Source of the DNA: Metabacillus kandeliae | GTDB taxonomy: Bacteria; Bacillota; Bacilli; Bacillales; Bacillaceae | Direction: 5' to 3' | Assembly: GCF_021166585.1 (NCBI RefSeq) | Contig: NZ_JAJOZE010000004.1 | Span: forward strand, 62,001-126,000 | DNA: 64,000 nucleotides | Translations under genes and position numbers: made by a program | Shown: positions 24,515-32,996 of the stretch, piece by piece | Position numbering within the stretch: position 1 is the first letter of the stretch | Layout of the letters: each line of letters starts with the position of its first letter | The notes under the pieces: generated by a model | Told to the model about the DNA's origin: nothing | Databases searched by the model: none | Seen by the model: the letters and a program-made list of their open reading frames with translations, nothing else

Positions 24515-24677
24515 GACAAACACCTCATTTGGCTATGAGTTGTATTCCTGTACCGTCAAAAACAATACTTTTTGTGTCTTTTACAAACACCTCATTTGCA
24601 TGTTGTGCTGCAAGATTAGACATCATGGGTACTTGCTTCAGGTATCATACGGAATGTCTTTGACAAACACCTCATTT
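24515..24677. repeat. Three copies of ACAAACACCTCATTT in the hit-ecsA gap
   Basis: Exact 15-mers start at 24516, 24583 and 24663. Copies 2 and 3 also share TGTCTTT before and ATGTT after. Spacings (67 and 80 bp) are not multiples of 21. The rest of this 457-bp divergent spacer (24373-24829) holds the minus-strand hairpin above and no clear gene. Confidence 0.75.
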
Positions 24678-24829
24678 AAATGTTTTCTCAATCTGCTGCT
24701 CCCGTCTGCTCTATTATGATGGCCCTTCTCCTGTTTCGCTATGCTGGAACAATTTGCAATTAGGGAGAAGGACAAAGCACTTTGGATTTGTTAAGATGTA
24801 AGAAAAATGATCAGAAAGGAATTCCTGCT

Positions 24830-25570
24830 ATGACGCTTTTAAAAGTGGAACACTTAACAGGAGGCTATACAAGAAATCCTGTTTTAAAAGATATATCCTT
24901 TGAAATGCCCGGCGGCAGCATCGTTGGCCTGATCGGTTTGAATGGTGCCGGGAAAAGTACGACGATCCGCCATATCATAGGTCTGATGGACCCTCATAAA
25001 GGCAGTGTGTCAATTGACGGCTTCACCTTTAAAGAAAAACCGATTGATTACAGGCAGCAGTATACATACATACCGGAAACGCCGATTTTATATGAAGAGC
25101 TGACTCTCTATGAACACTTGGAATTAACGGCAATGGCTTACGGCCTTGAAAAAAGCGAATTTGAAAAAAGGCTTCCGCCGCTTTTAAAAGAGTTTCGCAT
25201 GGAAAACAGGCTGAAATGGTTTCCGGCGCATTTTTCAAAAGGAATGAAGCAGAAGGTCATGATCATGTGCGCCTTTCTTGTTGAGCCGAAGCTTTACATC
25301 ATTGATGAGCCGTTTGTCGGCCTTGATCCGCTTGCGATCAACTCGCTGCTTGAAATTATGGAAAAAGCAAAGGAAAGAGGCTCGGGCATCTTAATGTCCA
25401 CTCATATTCTGGCAACAGCGGAAAGGTACTGCGATTCCTTTATAATTCTTCATCAGGGAAAAATCAAAGCAAAAGGAAACCTGGCGGAGCTGCAGGAGCA
25501 ATTCGGCATGCGGGGCGCCAATCTTGATGATCTTTATGTGCAGCTCACAAAGGAAGACAGCTATGAATAG
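24830..25570 (+). CDS. ecsA: ABC transporter ATP-binding protein EcsA
   Basis: This 246-aa ATPase subunit matches B. subtilis EcsA in length when started at ATG 24830 (AGAAAGGA nine bases upstream). Walker A is GLNGAGKSTT, the signature is FSKGMKQK rather than LSGGQ, Walker B is LYIIDEPFVGLD, and the switch His is in STHILATAE. EcsAB influences protein secretion, competence and intramembrane proteolysis by RasP. Its 3' end overlaps ecsB by 8 bp. The upstream spacer carries a 15-mer repeat triplet. Confidence 0.93.
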   Translation: MTLLKVEHLTGGYTRNPVLKDISFEMPGGSIVGLIGLNGAGKSTTIRHIIGLMDPHKGSVSIDGFTFKEKPIDYRQQYTYIPETPILYEELTLYEHLELTAMAYGLEKSEFEKRLPPLLKEFRMENRLKWFPAHFSKGMKQKVMIMCAFLVEPKLYIIDEPFVGLDPLAINSLLEIMEKAKERGSGILMSTHILATAERYCDSFIILHQGKIKAKGNLAELQEQFGMRGANLDDLYVQLTKEDSYE

Positions 25571-26768
25571 TGTAGAAGAGATTTGGAAAAAAAGGCTTGA
25601 AGAGCATACAAAGGAAGTTCAGTCCTATCTAAAGTACATGCTGAACGACCATTTGCTGATCGTTGTTGTGTTTATGCTTGGCGGCGGGGCTGTCTGGTAC
25701 AGCCAATGGCTGAAAGCAATCCCTGAAGGCTTTCCCGCTATATGGATTATGGCCGCTGTATTTGGTTTGGCCATAACAGCATCAAGCGTCAGAACGCTTT
25801 TAAAAGAAGCGGACATCGTTTTTCTGCTGCCCCTTGAGAAAAAAATGGAAGCGTATTTTAAGCAGGCCTTTCCCTACAGTTTTTTCAGCCAGCTGTACAT
25901 GCTCATACTCCCGGCCGTGGTGTTTGCACCGCTTTATTTTGCCGTGCAGCATGCAGGCGGCCTCGACTATTTATGGGTTTTTCTGCAGCTGCTGATTATA
26001 AAAGGGTTCAATATGCAGGTGAGCTGGCTTTCTTCTTTTACTGAATCATCAAAAGGATTAGAGGCTGTCATCCGCTACGTGTTAAACGCGCTGCTGGCCT
26101 ACTTTATTCTAAGCGGTCATTGGCTCTTTGCTTTGCCGCTTTATGCGGTGCTGCTGCTGTTGGTTTTTTATTTTAACAGAGCATCAAAGGGTAAAGGCCT
26201 GAAATGGGAAAGGCTGATCTCGCAGGAAAATGCGAAAAAGCAGTCTTTTTACAGGCTGGCAAACTTATTTACCGATGTCCCGAAGCTGAAAAAGCAGGCA
26301 AGAAGAAGAAAATACCTGGACTGGGTTTTATCAGCGGTAAAATACAGCCAGGCCCATTCCTATCACTACATGTTCGCGCGGGCTTTTGTCAGAGGAACGG
26401 ACTATTTCGGCATTTTTGCCAGACTCACCGTTATTACGGCTTTAATCCTGCTGTTTTTCAGCCCGAATATGACAGGCGCCGTTCTCGTGGTTCTGTGCGC
26501 TCTTTTCTTAACTGGCATACAGATCATCGCCCTTTACAAGCACTTTGATCTCTTGATGCTTCCGGAGCTTTATCCTGTCTCGCTGCAGGATAAAAAGAAA
26601 GGCTTTTATCACGTGCTGCAAAATGTTCTTCTCATTCAGGCTGCCGTTCTTGGCATTGTTCTCCTTGCCGCAGGAAAATGGGCAGAAGGCGGGCTTGGCC
26701 TTGCTGCAGGCATCGTTTTCACCTTCATATTTGTTCAGGGTTATGTAAGGGCGCGGGTGGCTAAATGA
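25563..26768 (+). CDS. ecsB: ABC transporter membrane protein EcsB
   Basis: A 401-aa integral membrane protein that partners with EcsA. It starts at ATG 25563 inside the end of ecsA (the longer frame from 25524 is only an overlap). About nine hydrophobic helices are seen, with a basic cytoplasmic region (about 200-260, PKLKKQARRRKYLDW). The family is specific to Bacillales. In B. subtilis ecsB mutants have secretion and cell-wall defects. ecsC follows after 27 bp. Confidence 0.92.
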   Translation: MNSVEEIWKKRLEEHTKEVQSYLKYMLNDHLLIVVVFMLGGGAVWYSQWLKAIPEGFPAIWIMAAVFGLAITASSVRTLLKEADIVFLLPLEKKMEAYFKQAFPYSFFSQLYMLILPAVVFAPLYFAVQHAGGLDYLWVFLQLLIIKGFNMQVSWLSSFTESSKGLEAVIRYVLNALLAYFILSGHWLFALPLYAVLLLLVFYFNRASKGKGLKWERLISQENAKKQSFYRLANLFTDVPKLKKQARRRKYLDWVLSAVKYSQAHSYHYMFARAFVRGTDYFGIFARLTVITALILLFFSPNMTGAVLVVLCALFLTGIQIIALYKHFDLLMLPELYPVSLQDKKKGFYHVLQNVLLIQAAVLGIVLLAAGKWAEGGLGLAAGIVFTFIFVQGYVRARVAK

Positions 26769-26795
26769 TCTTCTTAAAAGGAGAGGCCGAAAAAA

Positions 26796-27497
26796 ATGGA
26801 ATATGAAGAGCGGATCTTGTATGAAGTCCTTCAATGGAAGTTAAAGCTTCATAAACGGGCATCACTTGTGAGGCGCACCTCAAAAAGCGTGCAGGCCAAA
26901 CTGCAGAGCTTTTTGCCGAAAAAAGCGGATAGGATGCTTGCCGCAGCTTTTAAACAGCTGGCCACAGGCATACTTGCTGCACCAGTCTACAAAAAGGGCA
27001 ATTCTTCCTTGCAGCTGGAAGAAATGGACCGCAAAGCAAGGAATGCCATTTCCCTTTATCAAAAAACGGCTGCAGCAGAGGGCGCGGGAACAGGGGCCGG
27101 CGGTTTGCTGCTCGGAACGCTTGATTTGCCTTTCTTTTTCGGGCTTCAGGCTAAGCTTTTGTCAGAGGTCGCTGCCGCTTATGGTTTGCCTGCAGCAGAC
27201 AAGCATTTTCTTGCTCATCTTTTCTGGCTGTCCTATGCGTCTGAAAAAGACGCTGATCTCTTGATTCGCCGCATTGAAAACTGGCAGGAAGACAAGCGCC
27301 CGCTATCAAAAGATGAATGGAAATCCTTTCAGCAGGATTATCTCGACAGCATAGAACTCGCCAAACTGCTGCAAGTGATTCCGGGACTTGGCGCTTTGAC
27401 AGGGGGTACGGCTAATTACCAACTGGCAGGCCGGCTTGGCACAGATGCCATGAATGCATGCAGAGCCCGAATATTTAAAGAAAAAGGAAAGCTCTGA
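26796..27497 (+). CDS. ecsC: EcsC family protein
   Basis: A 233-aa protein close in length to B. subtilis EcsC (236). It has the EcsC domain with a glycine-rich hydrophobic stretch (GTGAGGLLGTLDLPFFFGLQAKLLSE is split by charges into an amphipathic membrane-associating segment) around residues 95-125. Function is unknown, and it is dispensable for EcsAB in B. subtilis. AAGGAGAGG precedes ATG 26796. Third gene of ecsABC, ending at a terminator. Confidence 0.9.
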   Translation: MEYEERILYEVLQWKLKLHKRASLVRRTSKSVQAKLQSFLPKKADRMLAAAFKQLATGILAAPVYKKGNSSLQLEEMDRKARNAISLYQKTAAAEGAGTGAGGLLLGTLDLPFFFGLQAKLLSEVAAAYGLPAADKHFLAHLFWLSYASEKDADLLIRRIENWQEDKRPLSKDEWKSFQQDYLDSIELAKLLQVIPGLGALTGGTANYQLAGRLGTDAMNACRARIFKEKGKL

Positions 27498-27515
27498 CAT
27501 CTGTCAGAGCTTTTT
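27488..27515. terminator. Terminator of ecsABC
   Basis: AAAGCTCTGACA and TGTCAGAGCTTT form a 12-bp stem around a 2-base loop, then T-run. It overlaps the ecsC stop and may also serve hmoB from the other side. Confidence 0.8.
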
Positions 27516-27575
27516 AACATGAATGAAACTTCCCGTCATCAATTTCGACAAATACAAAGAAAAATCTCCCAGTCC

Positions 27576-28079
27576 TTATGGACGAACAGCTTGATATGTT
27601 GTAACGTAAGATGGTCGCGCGAAGATGTCCTTTTGATCAACGCCTTCCTCTGTGCCGCGTTTTTTGTGGGCATGCTCATAAGCTTTGGAGTTTTGCCAGT
27701 CTTTAAAGGATTTTTCACTGTCCCATAAGGTGAGAATGACATACGTATCGCCTGAAACAGGCCGGAGAACACGGATGGCCGTAAAACCCGGCTCATTCTC
27801 AATCATTCTGGCTCTTTCTTTGAAACGCTGCTCAAACAGCGGCTTGCCTTCATAGGTTACGGGAATATTATTCAGAACAGCAAAGCTGCCATTTTCAAAA
27901 ACGCCGGACTCATCCAGCACTTCATATTTTTTTGGCTCCTTGAAAATAGAAGGGCCGTCAGATTCATGCATCAGCAAAGCGTTATCGTCTTTGGATAACA
28001 GCAGAATGTTCTGATCTGGCTGATCTTCCTTCAGCTTTGTTAAATAGTCAATTGTTCCGTAAGTCATATAAAAATTCAT
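27576..28079 (-). CDS. hmoB: Heme-degrading monooxygenase HmoB
   Basis: A 167-aa ABM-fold protein equal in length to B. subtilis HmoB (YhgC, 166). The C-terminal half (about 70-167) carries the antibiotic-biosynthesis-monooxygenase domain with FKERARMIENEPGFTAIRVL and the ILTLWDSEKSFKDWQNSKAY segment. HmoB opens the heme ring to release iron. I start at ATG 28079; the frame continues upstream but lacks a ribosome site. It is divergent from pbpF and lies about 2.8 kb before the hemEHY synthesis operon. Confidence 0.9.
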   Translation of the reverse strand: MNFYMTYGTIDYLTKLKEDQPDQNILLLSKDDNALLMHESDGPSIFKEPKKYEVLDESGVFENGSFAVLNNIPVTYEGKPLFEQRFKERARMIENEPGFTAIRVLRPVSGDTYVILTLWDSEKSFKDWQNSKAYEHAHKKRGTEEGVDQKDIFARPSYVTTYQAVRP

Positions 28080-28184
28080 GATCGTCACCATCCCGGCAGA
28101 TTGATTTTTAAAAACGAAAAGAAGAGCACACATATATTTACCTTTATTTAACAATACTAAACCTGAATGCGGGGTGAAAGTTTT

Positions 28185-30299
28185 ATGAAACAATGGCGGA
28201 TAATCGTCTTTTCCATATTTGGGCTGATCTTAATCTCATTTCTAACTTATTTTTTCATTCTTGTAGCAGGGAATGCAATGATTGATGAAAAAAAATTAGT
28301 GCTGGATTCCTCTTCCAAGCTGGTTGATCCGTCAGGGAAGGAAATTACGGAGCTCTATCAGAAAAACAGGGAGCTTGTCAGCATTAATAAAATTCCGAAA
28401 AATGTTCAAAACGCCTTTATCGCTGTAGAAGATCAACGCTTTTACGAGCATCATGGCATCGATGTGAGATCGATTGCAAGGGCGCTTTTTAAAGACCTGA
28501 TCGCAGGCAGCAAGGTGGAGGGCGGCAGCACCATCACCCAGCAGATTGCTAAAAACGTGTTTTTGTCCGGTGAAAAGTCTGTGATGAGAAAAACAAAAGA
28601 AGCAGTAATCGCTGTTTCGCTTGAAAACAATTACAGCAAAAAGAGGCTTCTTGAAATTTACTTAAACCAGCTGTACTTCGGGCATGGGGCTTACGGGATT
28701 CAGGCGGCTTCCCATTATTTCTTTTCAAAGGACGTGACGGAGCTTACGCCATCTGAAGCTGCAACACTTGCTTCTTTGCCAAAGGCGCCGTCAGGGTACT
28801 CTCCGATCCTTCATCCTGAAAAAAGCAAAAAAAGAAGAGATCTTGTTTTAAGCTTAATGCAGGAGCAAGGGTTTATTTCCAGTGAAGAAGCAGTGAGGGC
28901 ACAGGGGAAAACACTTGGCTTAAAAATAAATAAAAAAGCAGAAAGCCCTTGGTTTGCTTCCTATATTGACCTCGTTCTGAATGAAGCAGAGGAGAAGTAC
29001 AATATTTCAAACGACGAACTTCTGAGAGGCGGCTATACAATCACAGTTCCTCTAAATGCTGATCTTCAGAAAAAAGCATACCAGCTTTTTAAAGAAGACT
29101 CTTATTTCAAAGGAACAGTCAGCGGCTCACAAGCTTCCTTTATTATGCTCGATAATAAAACAGGCGGTGCTGTCGCAGCTATCGGCGGCCGGGATTACGT
29201 ATCAAAAGGGTACAACAGGGTCACAAAAAGCCGCCAGCCAGGCTCAACCTTTAAGCCGCTTGCTGTATACGGGCCTGCTCTTCAGGAAAACAAGTTTCAG
29301 CCATTTTCCATGCTGAAGGACGAGCCAATCAAATATGGAAACTATGCACCGAAAAACCCTGAGGGCTATTCAGGAGAGACAACCATGTACAATGCCCTGA
29401 TTCATTCACTGAACGCTCCGGCAGTCTGGACGCTGAATGAAATCGGCATCAGCAAAGCGAAGAAGTATCTGGAAGAAACCGGCGTTCCAGTTGATGACAA
29501 TGGACTTGCCATCGCGCTTGGCGGCCTTGAAAAAGGCGTATCACCGCTTAACCTGGCAAACGCCTACAGAACATTTGCAGATAACGGGCAGTACAGTGAT
29601 GCCTATTTTATAGAAAAAATCACTGACAGGCACAACAACATCACAGCAGAAAGAAAAGAAGAGAAAAAGCCTGTATATTCACCGCAGAATGCCCTTTATA
29701 TGACAAGGATGCTTGAACATGTTGTCACAGAAGGAACGGCCCATTACGGAACCTATGGAGGCGATCTGGCCGGTAAAACAGGCACAACTTCTTATCCAGG
29801 CAAAAAAGGAGCCGTCATGGACGCCTGGTTCGCCGGCTACACACCTGAGGTAACAGGGGCTCTTTGGATGGGCTATGACCGGACAGACCAAAGTCATTAC
29901 CTGACACAAGGCAGTTCAGCACCGGTCAGGCTGTTTAAAGCCATATTGCGCGGCTCTAAATATGATAACAGCAAAAAATTCGAAGTGCCGTCAGGAATCG
30001 AAGACCTTGAAGATCCAATCAAGCTTCAGCCTGTGCAAAACCTGACAGCAGATTACAAATTCAAAGGCTTCCAGCTCTTTACCCTGCACCTTGAATGGAC
30101 AGCACAGCAGGACAGCCGGATTGAATACCGCATCTATGAACAGCGGGGCAATGAAGAAAAAGTAATCGGAACAGTAAAAGGCGAAAACACCTTTGAAATG
30201 CCGTACTCCAACATTTTCTCCAGACGCGCCTATAAAGTTGTTCCTTTTAACACGCAAACAGGCCAGGAAGGTCCTGGCACAGATTATGTATCACCGTAA
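28185..30299 (+). CDS. pbpF: Class A penicillin-binding protein PbpF (1A-type)
   Basis: A 704-aa bifunctional peptidoglycan synthase with an N-terminal membrane anchor (IIVFSIFGLILISFLTYFFI). The glycosyltransferase domain has EDQRFYEHHGID and GGSTITQQIAKN. The transpeptidase domain has the catalytic Ser in PGSTFKP, SLNAPA as SxN, and GKTGTT as KTG. Length is near B. subtilis PbpF (714). It starts at ATG 28185 behind GGGGTGA. A terminator lies directly after the stop. PbpF is linked to spore germ-cell-wall synthesis and to vegetative wall growth. Confidence 0.94.
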   Translation: MKQWRIIVFSIFGLILISFLTYFFILVAGNAMIDEKKLVLDSSSKLVDPSGKEITELYQKNRELVSINKIPKNVQNAFIAVEDQRFYEHHGIDVRSIARALFKDLIAGSKVEGGSTITQQIAKNVFLSGEKSVMRKTKEAVIAVSLENNYSKKRLLEIYLNQLYFGHGAYGIQAASHYFFSKDVTELTPSEAATLASLPKAPSGYSPILHPEKSKKRRDLVLSLMQEQGFISSEEAVRAQGKTLGLKINKKAESPWFASYIDLVLNEAEEKYNISNDELLRGGYTITVPLNADLQKKAYQLFKEDSYFKGTVSGSQASFIMLDNKTGGAVAAIGGRDYVSKGYNRVTKSRQPGSTFKPLAVYGPALQENKFQPFSMLKDEPIKYGNYAPKNPEGYSGETTMYNALIHSLNAPAVWTLNEIGISKAKKYLEETGVPVDDNGLAIALGGLEKGVSPLNLANAYRTFADNGQYSDAYFIEKITDRHNNITAERKEEKKPVYSPQNALYMTRMLEHVVTEGTAHYGTYGGDLAGKTGTTSYPGKKGAVMDAWFAGYTPEVTGALWMGYDRTDQSHYLTQGSSAPVRLFKAILRGSKYDNSKKFEVPSGIEDLEDPIKLQPVQNLTADYKFKGFQLFTLHLEWTAQQDSRIEYRIYEQRGNEEKVIGTVKGENTFEMPYSNIFSRRAYKVVPFNTQTGQEGPGTDYVSP

Positions 30300-30303
30300 A
30301 AGA

Positions 30304-30331
30304 GGCGCCGAATAGCATTCGGCGCTTTTTT
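30304..30331 (+). terminator. Terminator of pbpF
   Basis: GGCGCCGAAT pairs with ATTCGGCGC around AGC, followed by six T. Confidence 0.88.
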
Positions 30332-30350
30332 AACGGGCGTAAACGGAGTT

Positions 30351-30499
30351 CGCCGATATAATCGGGGAAGTGTCCGATATATGAGGGTGATCCGCCGATA
30401 AATAACGGAAAGTGCTCGATATAGATGGACAATCCGCCGATATAGCAGAAAAAGTGCTCGATAAAGATGGACAATCCGCTGATAAGGCTGAGGGCTGAG
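30351..30499. repeat. Phased intergenic array, family C (ccgata units), locus 2
   Basis: Seven units start at 30353, 30374, 30395, 30416, 30437, 30458 and 30479, exactly 21 bp apart. Each begins CCGATA or TCGATA, and the last CTGATA. Odd and even units differ: even units end GGACAATCCG or a variant, while odd ones end near GAAAGTGC. The real repeat is thus a 42-bp dimer. Because 21 is a multiple of 3, all three minus-strand frames stay open and spell heptad repeats, but these are artefacts of the DNA period. The array begins 20 bp after the pbpF terminator. Confidence 0.9.
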
Positions 30500-30524
30500 C
30501 ACTTATTGATGCAGGCACAGCTCC

Positions 30525-30640
30525 ATATTCACCGATCAAGCCAGCATATTCACCAATCGGCAGCAGATTTTCGTGCAACCGGCAGTGATATTCACCAAAC
30601 CATCCATTATTTTCACAGAAGGCCGGTTCCAAAGACCAGA
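30525..30640. repeat. Phased intergenic array, family D (atattcacc units), locus 1
   Basis: Five units start at 30525, 30546, 30567, 30588 and 30609, exactly 21 bp apart, with the core ATATTCACC or ATTTTC. The last is followed by a tail GGCCGGTTCCAAAGACC that recurs in the other family D arrays. The array directly follows family C locus 2 in the same spacer. Confidence 0.88.
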
Positions 30641-30690
30641 GCGGTATATTGAGCACACTCAAAGTTCACTTTTCCAAGATGATGGCTCTA

Positions 30691-30765
30691 TTATCGAATC
30701 TAATACAGCCCTTATTCACCAGCCAGCCCGTTATTTTTCACAGAAGGCCGGTTCCAAACACCCCT
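30691..30765. repeat. Short second family D array
   Basis: Three units (TTATCGAAT, TTATTCACC, TATTTTTCAC) start at 30691, 30712 and 30733. They are followed by the tail ACAGAAGGCCGGTTCCAAA, repeated from the previous array 125 bp upstream. The remaining spacer to hemE (30766-30880) is AT-rich and probably holds the hemE promoter. Confidence 0.7.
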
Positions 30766-30880
30766 CTCTCCTTTTAGGCGATTTATTGACATTTGCACCC
30801 CTTTCCTATACAAGTCCCAGTCAAAAAGGTATATTGTAAGAAATAGTGATTTTGACAGAGATTAAGGTGGGAATACAACC

Positions 30881-31930
30881 ATGGTTGAAGGAAAAATGTT
30901 TAATGACACACTGATTAAAGCTTGCAGAGGCGAGCGCACTTCCCATGTGCCGGTTTGGTTCATGAGGCAGGCAGGCCGTTCGCAGCCGGAATACAGAAAG
31001 TTGAAAGAGAAGTACAGTTTATTTGAGATTACGCACCAGCCTGAGCTTTGCGCGTATGTGACAAGGCTTCCGGTCGAGCAGTACGACGTAGATGCCGCTA
31101 TTTTATATAAAGACATTATGACCCCGCTGCCGGCGCTTGGGGTTGATGTGGAAATCAAAACAGGGATCGGTCCTGTTATTGATAATCCGATCCGGTCACT
31201 CAGCGATGTGGAGAAGCTTGGCGAGCTTTCGCCTGAGGATGATATTCCTTATGTGCTTGAAACGATCCGCCTCCTGACACAGGAGCAGCTATCTGTTCCA
31301 TTGATCGGATTTGCGGGCGCGCCTTTTACAATGGCGAGCTACATGATCGAAGGCGGTCCATCGAAAAATTACAATAAAACAAAAGCTTTTATGTATGCTG
31401 AGCCGAAAGCCTGGTTTGCGCTAATGGATAAGCTTGCGGATATGACGGTGACGTATGCGAAAGCGCAAATTAAAGCCGGAGCAAAGGCGTTCCAGATTTT
31501 TGATTCCTGGGTCGGTGCGCTGAATGTGGCTGACTACCGCGTGTTCATTAAGCCTGTTATGCATAGGATCTTTTCCGAACTTCAATCACAGGGAGTGCCT
31601 CTGATCATGTTCGGAGTCGGGGCAAGCCACCTGGCAAAGGAATGGCACGATCTTCCGCTTGATGTTGTAGGTCTTGACTGGCGTCTTCAAATTTCTGAAG
31701 CAAGAACAATGGGTCTCACGAAAACCCTTCAGGGCAACCTTGATCCGGCCATTCTCCTTGCTCCATGGAATGTCATTGAAGAAAGACTGAAGGACATCCT
31801 TGATCAGGGCATGGAGCAGGACGGCTACGTCTTTAACCTTGGCCACGGTGTGTTCCCTTCTGTTAACCCGGAAACGCTGAAGCGAGTGACAGCCCTTGTT
31901 CACGAGTATTCTTCACAGCGCTTAACATAA
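30881..31930 (+). CDS. hemE: Uroporphyrinogen decarboxylase HemE
   Basis: A 349-aa enzyme converting uroporphyrinogen III to coproporphyrinogen III by four decarboxylations. The N-terminal signature [16 protein letters not shown] and the internal [17 protein letters not shown] with NYNKTKA are the standard UroD motifs, and the catalytic Asp lies in YKDIMTPL. It starts at ATG 30881 after AAGGTGGG. It is the first gene of hemE-hemH-hemY. The 110-bp gap to hemH contains a hairpin that may adjust relative expression. Confidence 0.96.
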   Translation: MVEGKMFNDTLIKACRGERTSHVPVWFMRQAGRSQPEYRKLKEKYSLFEITHQPELCAYVTRLPVEQYDVDAAILYKDIMTPLPALGVDVEIKTGIGPVIDNPIRSLSDVEKLGELSPEDDIPYVLETIRLLTQEQLSVPLIGFAGAPFTMASYMIEGGPSKNYNKTKAFMYAEPKAWFALMDKLADMTVTYAKAQIKAGAKAFQIFDSWVGALNVADYRVFIKPVMHRIFSELQSQGVPLIMFGVGASHLAKEWHDLPLDVVGLDWRLQISEARTMGLTKTLQGNLDPAILLAPWNVIEERLKDILDQGMEQDGYVFNLGHGVFPSVNPETLKRVTALVHEYSSQRLT

Positions 31931-31932
31931 AA

Positions 31933-31978
31933 TTTGCCAGAGCATCTCCTTTGGCCTAAAAAGCCGAAAAGTGGCAAA
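31933..31978 (+). promoter_or_regulatory. Structured spacer between hemE and hemH
   Basis: TTTGCCA (31933-31939) pairs with TGGCAAA (31972-31978), and inside it GGC...GCC forms a second stem around AAAAA. There is no T-run after it, so it is more likely an mRNA processing or stability element than a terminator. Confidence 0.45.
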
Positions 31979-32040
31979 ATAGGGAAGGCAGAACAATTTA
32001 TATTACCTACAAACTTCATTAAATGGCAGGTGCAGCACTA

Positions 32041-32973
32041 ATGGCAAAAAAAACAATGGGCCTTTTGGTCATGGCATATGGAACACCTTACAAAGAAGAA
32101 GATATTGAACGCTATTACACTCATATACGCAGAGGCAGAAAGCCTGCACCCGAAATGCTGCAGGACTTAAAGGACCGGTATGAAGCAATCGGAGGCATTT
32201 CCCCGCTTGCCAAAATTACCATTGAGCAGGCGGAAAAGCTTGAGGAACGGCTGAACGACATTCAGGATGACATTCAGTTTAAGATGTATATCGGCTTAAA
32301 GCATATCGAGCCTTTTGTAGAGGATGCGGTCCAGCAGATGCATCAAGACGGCATAACAGAAGCGGTCAGCATTGTGCTTGCCCCTCATTATTCCACCTTC
32401 AGCATCAAATCCTACAATGCGCGGGCAAAGGAAGAAGCTGAAAAGCTTGGTGGACTTTCCATCACATCTGTTGAAAGCTGGTACGAAGAGCCGAAATTCA
32501 TCAAGTACTGGACAGACCGCTTGAAAGAGACGTATGCCGATATGACAGCGGAAGAGCGGGAAAAAGCGATCTTAATCGTTTCCGCCCACAGCCTTCCTGA
32601 GAAAATTATCGCAGCAGGCGATCCTTATCCTGATCAGATAAAAGAAACGGCAAGGCTGATTGCAGAAGGAGCCGGCATCACGGAATACACAACAGGCTGG
32701 CAAAGTGCCGGCAACACGCCTGATCCGTGGCTTGGACCTGACGTGCAGGACTTGACCAGAGACCTCTACAAGGAAAAAGGCTATCAGGCATTTGTCTATG
32801 TTCCTGTCGGGTTTGTTGCGGATCATCTTGAAGTGCTCTTTGACAATGACACAGAGTGCAAAGTGATTACAGAAGAACTTGGCGTCAGCTACTACAGGCC
32901 GGAAATGCCGAACGCAAAGCCTGAATTTATCGACGCGATGGCATCAGCTGTTTTAAAAAGGCTGAAGGCTTAA
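32041..32973 (+). CDS. hemH: Coproporphyrin ferrochelatase HemH (CpfC)
   Basis: A 310-aa enzyme that inserts Fe(II) into coproporphyrin III in the Gram-positive coproporphyrin-dependent heme route. It is nearly collinear with B. subtilis Hem[21 protein letters not shown] at the N-terminus, SAHSLPEKI with the metal-site His near residue 183, and the [15 protein letters not shown] segment with catalytic Glu near 264. I start at ATG 32041 (AGGTG about 8 bases upstream) rather than ATG 32023, giving the B. subtilis length. Confidence 0.95.
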   Translation: MAKKTMGLLVMAYGTPYKEEDIERYYTHIRRGRKPAPEMLQDLKDRYEAIGGISPLAKITIEQAEKLEERLNDIQDDIQFKMYIGLKHIEPFVEDAVQQMHQDGITEAVSIVLAPHYSTFSIKSYNARAKEEAEKLGGLSITSVESWYEEPKFIKYWTDRLKETYADMTAEEREKAILIVSAHSLPEKIIAAGDPYPDQIKETARLIAEGAGITEYTTGWQSAGNTPDPWLGPDVQDLTRDLYKEKGYQAFVYVPVGFVADHLEVLFDNDTECKVITEELGVSYYRPEMPNAKPEFIDAMASAVLKRLKA

Positions 32974-32996
32974 GACAGAAAAAAGAAGGCGAAACC

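Noticed and set aside
24384-24719. 111-aa and overlapping frames in the hit-ecsA spacer
   Set aside because: No ribosome site and no protein-like composition; the spacer is better explained by a hairpin and the 15-mer repeats.
30284-30662. Three overlapping minus-strand frames with heptad repeats (75, 72 and 110 aa)
   Set aside because: The 21-bp DNA period keeps every frame open. No start has a good ribosome site and the frames cross the pbpF terminator.
30351-30765. CRISPR-like or Rho-independent terminator series
   Set aside because: Units are direct repeats without palindromes or T-runs, and spacing leaves no room for spacers.
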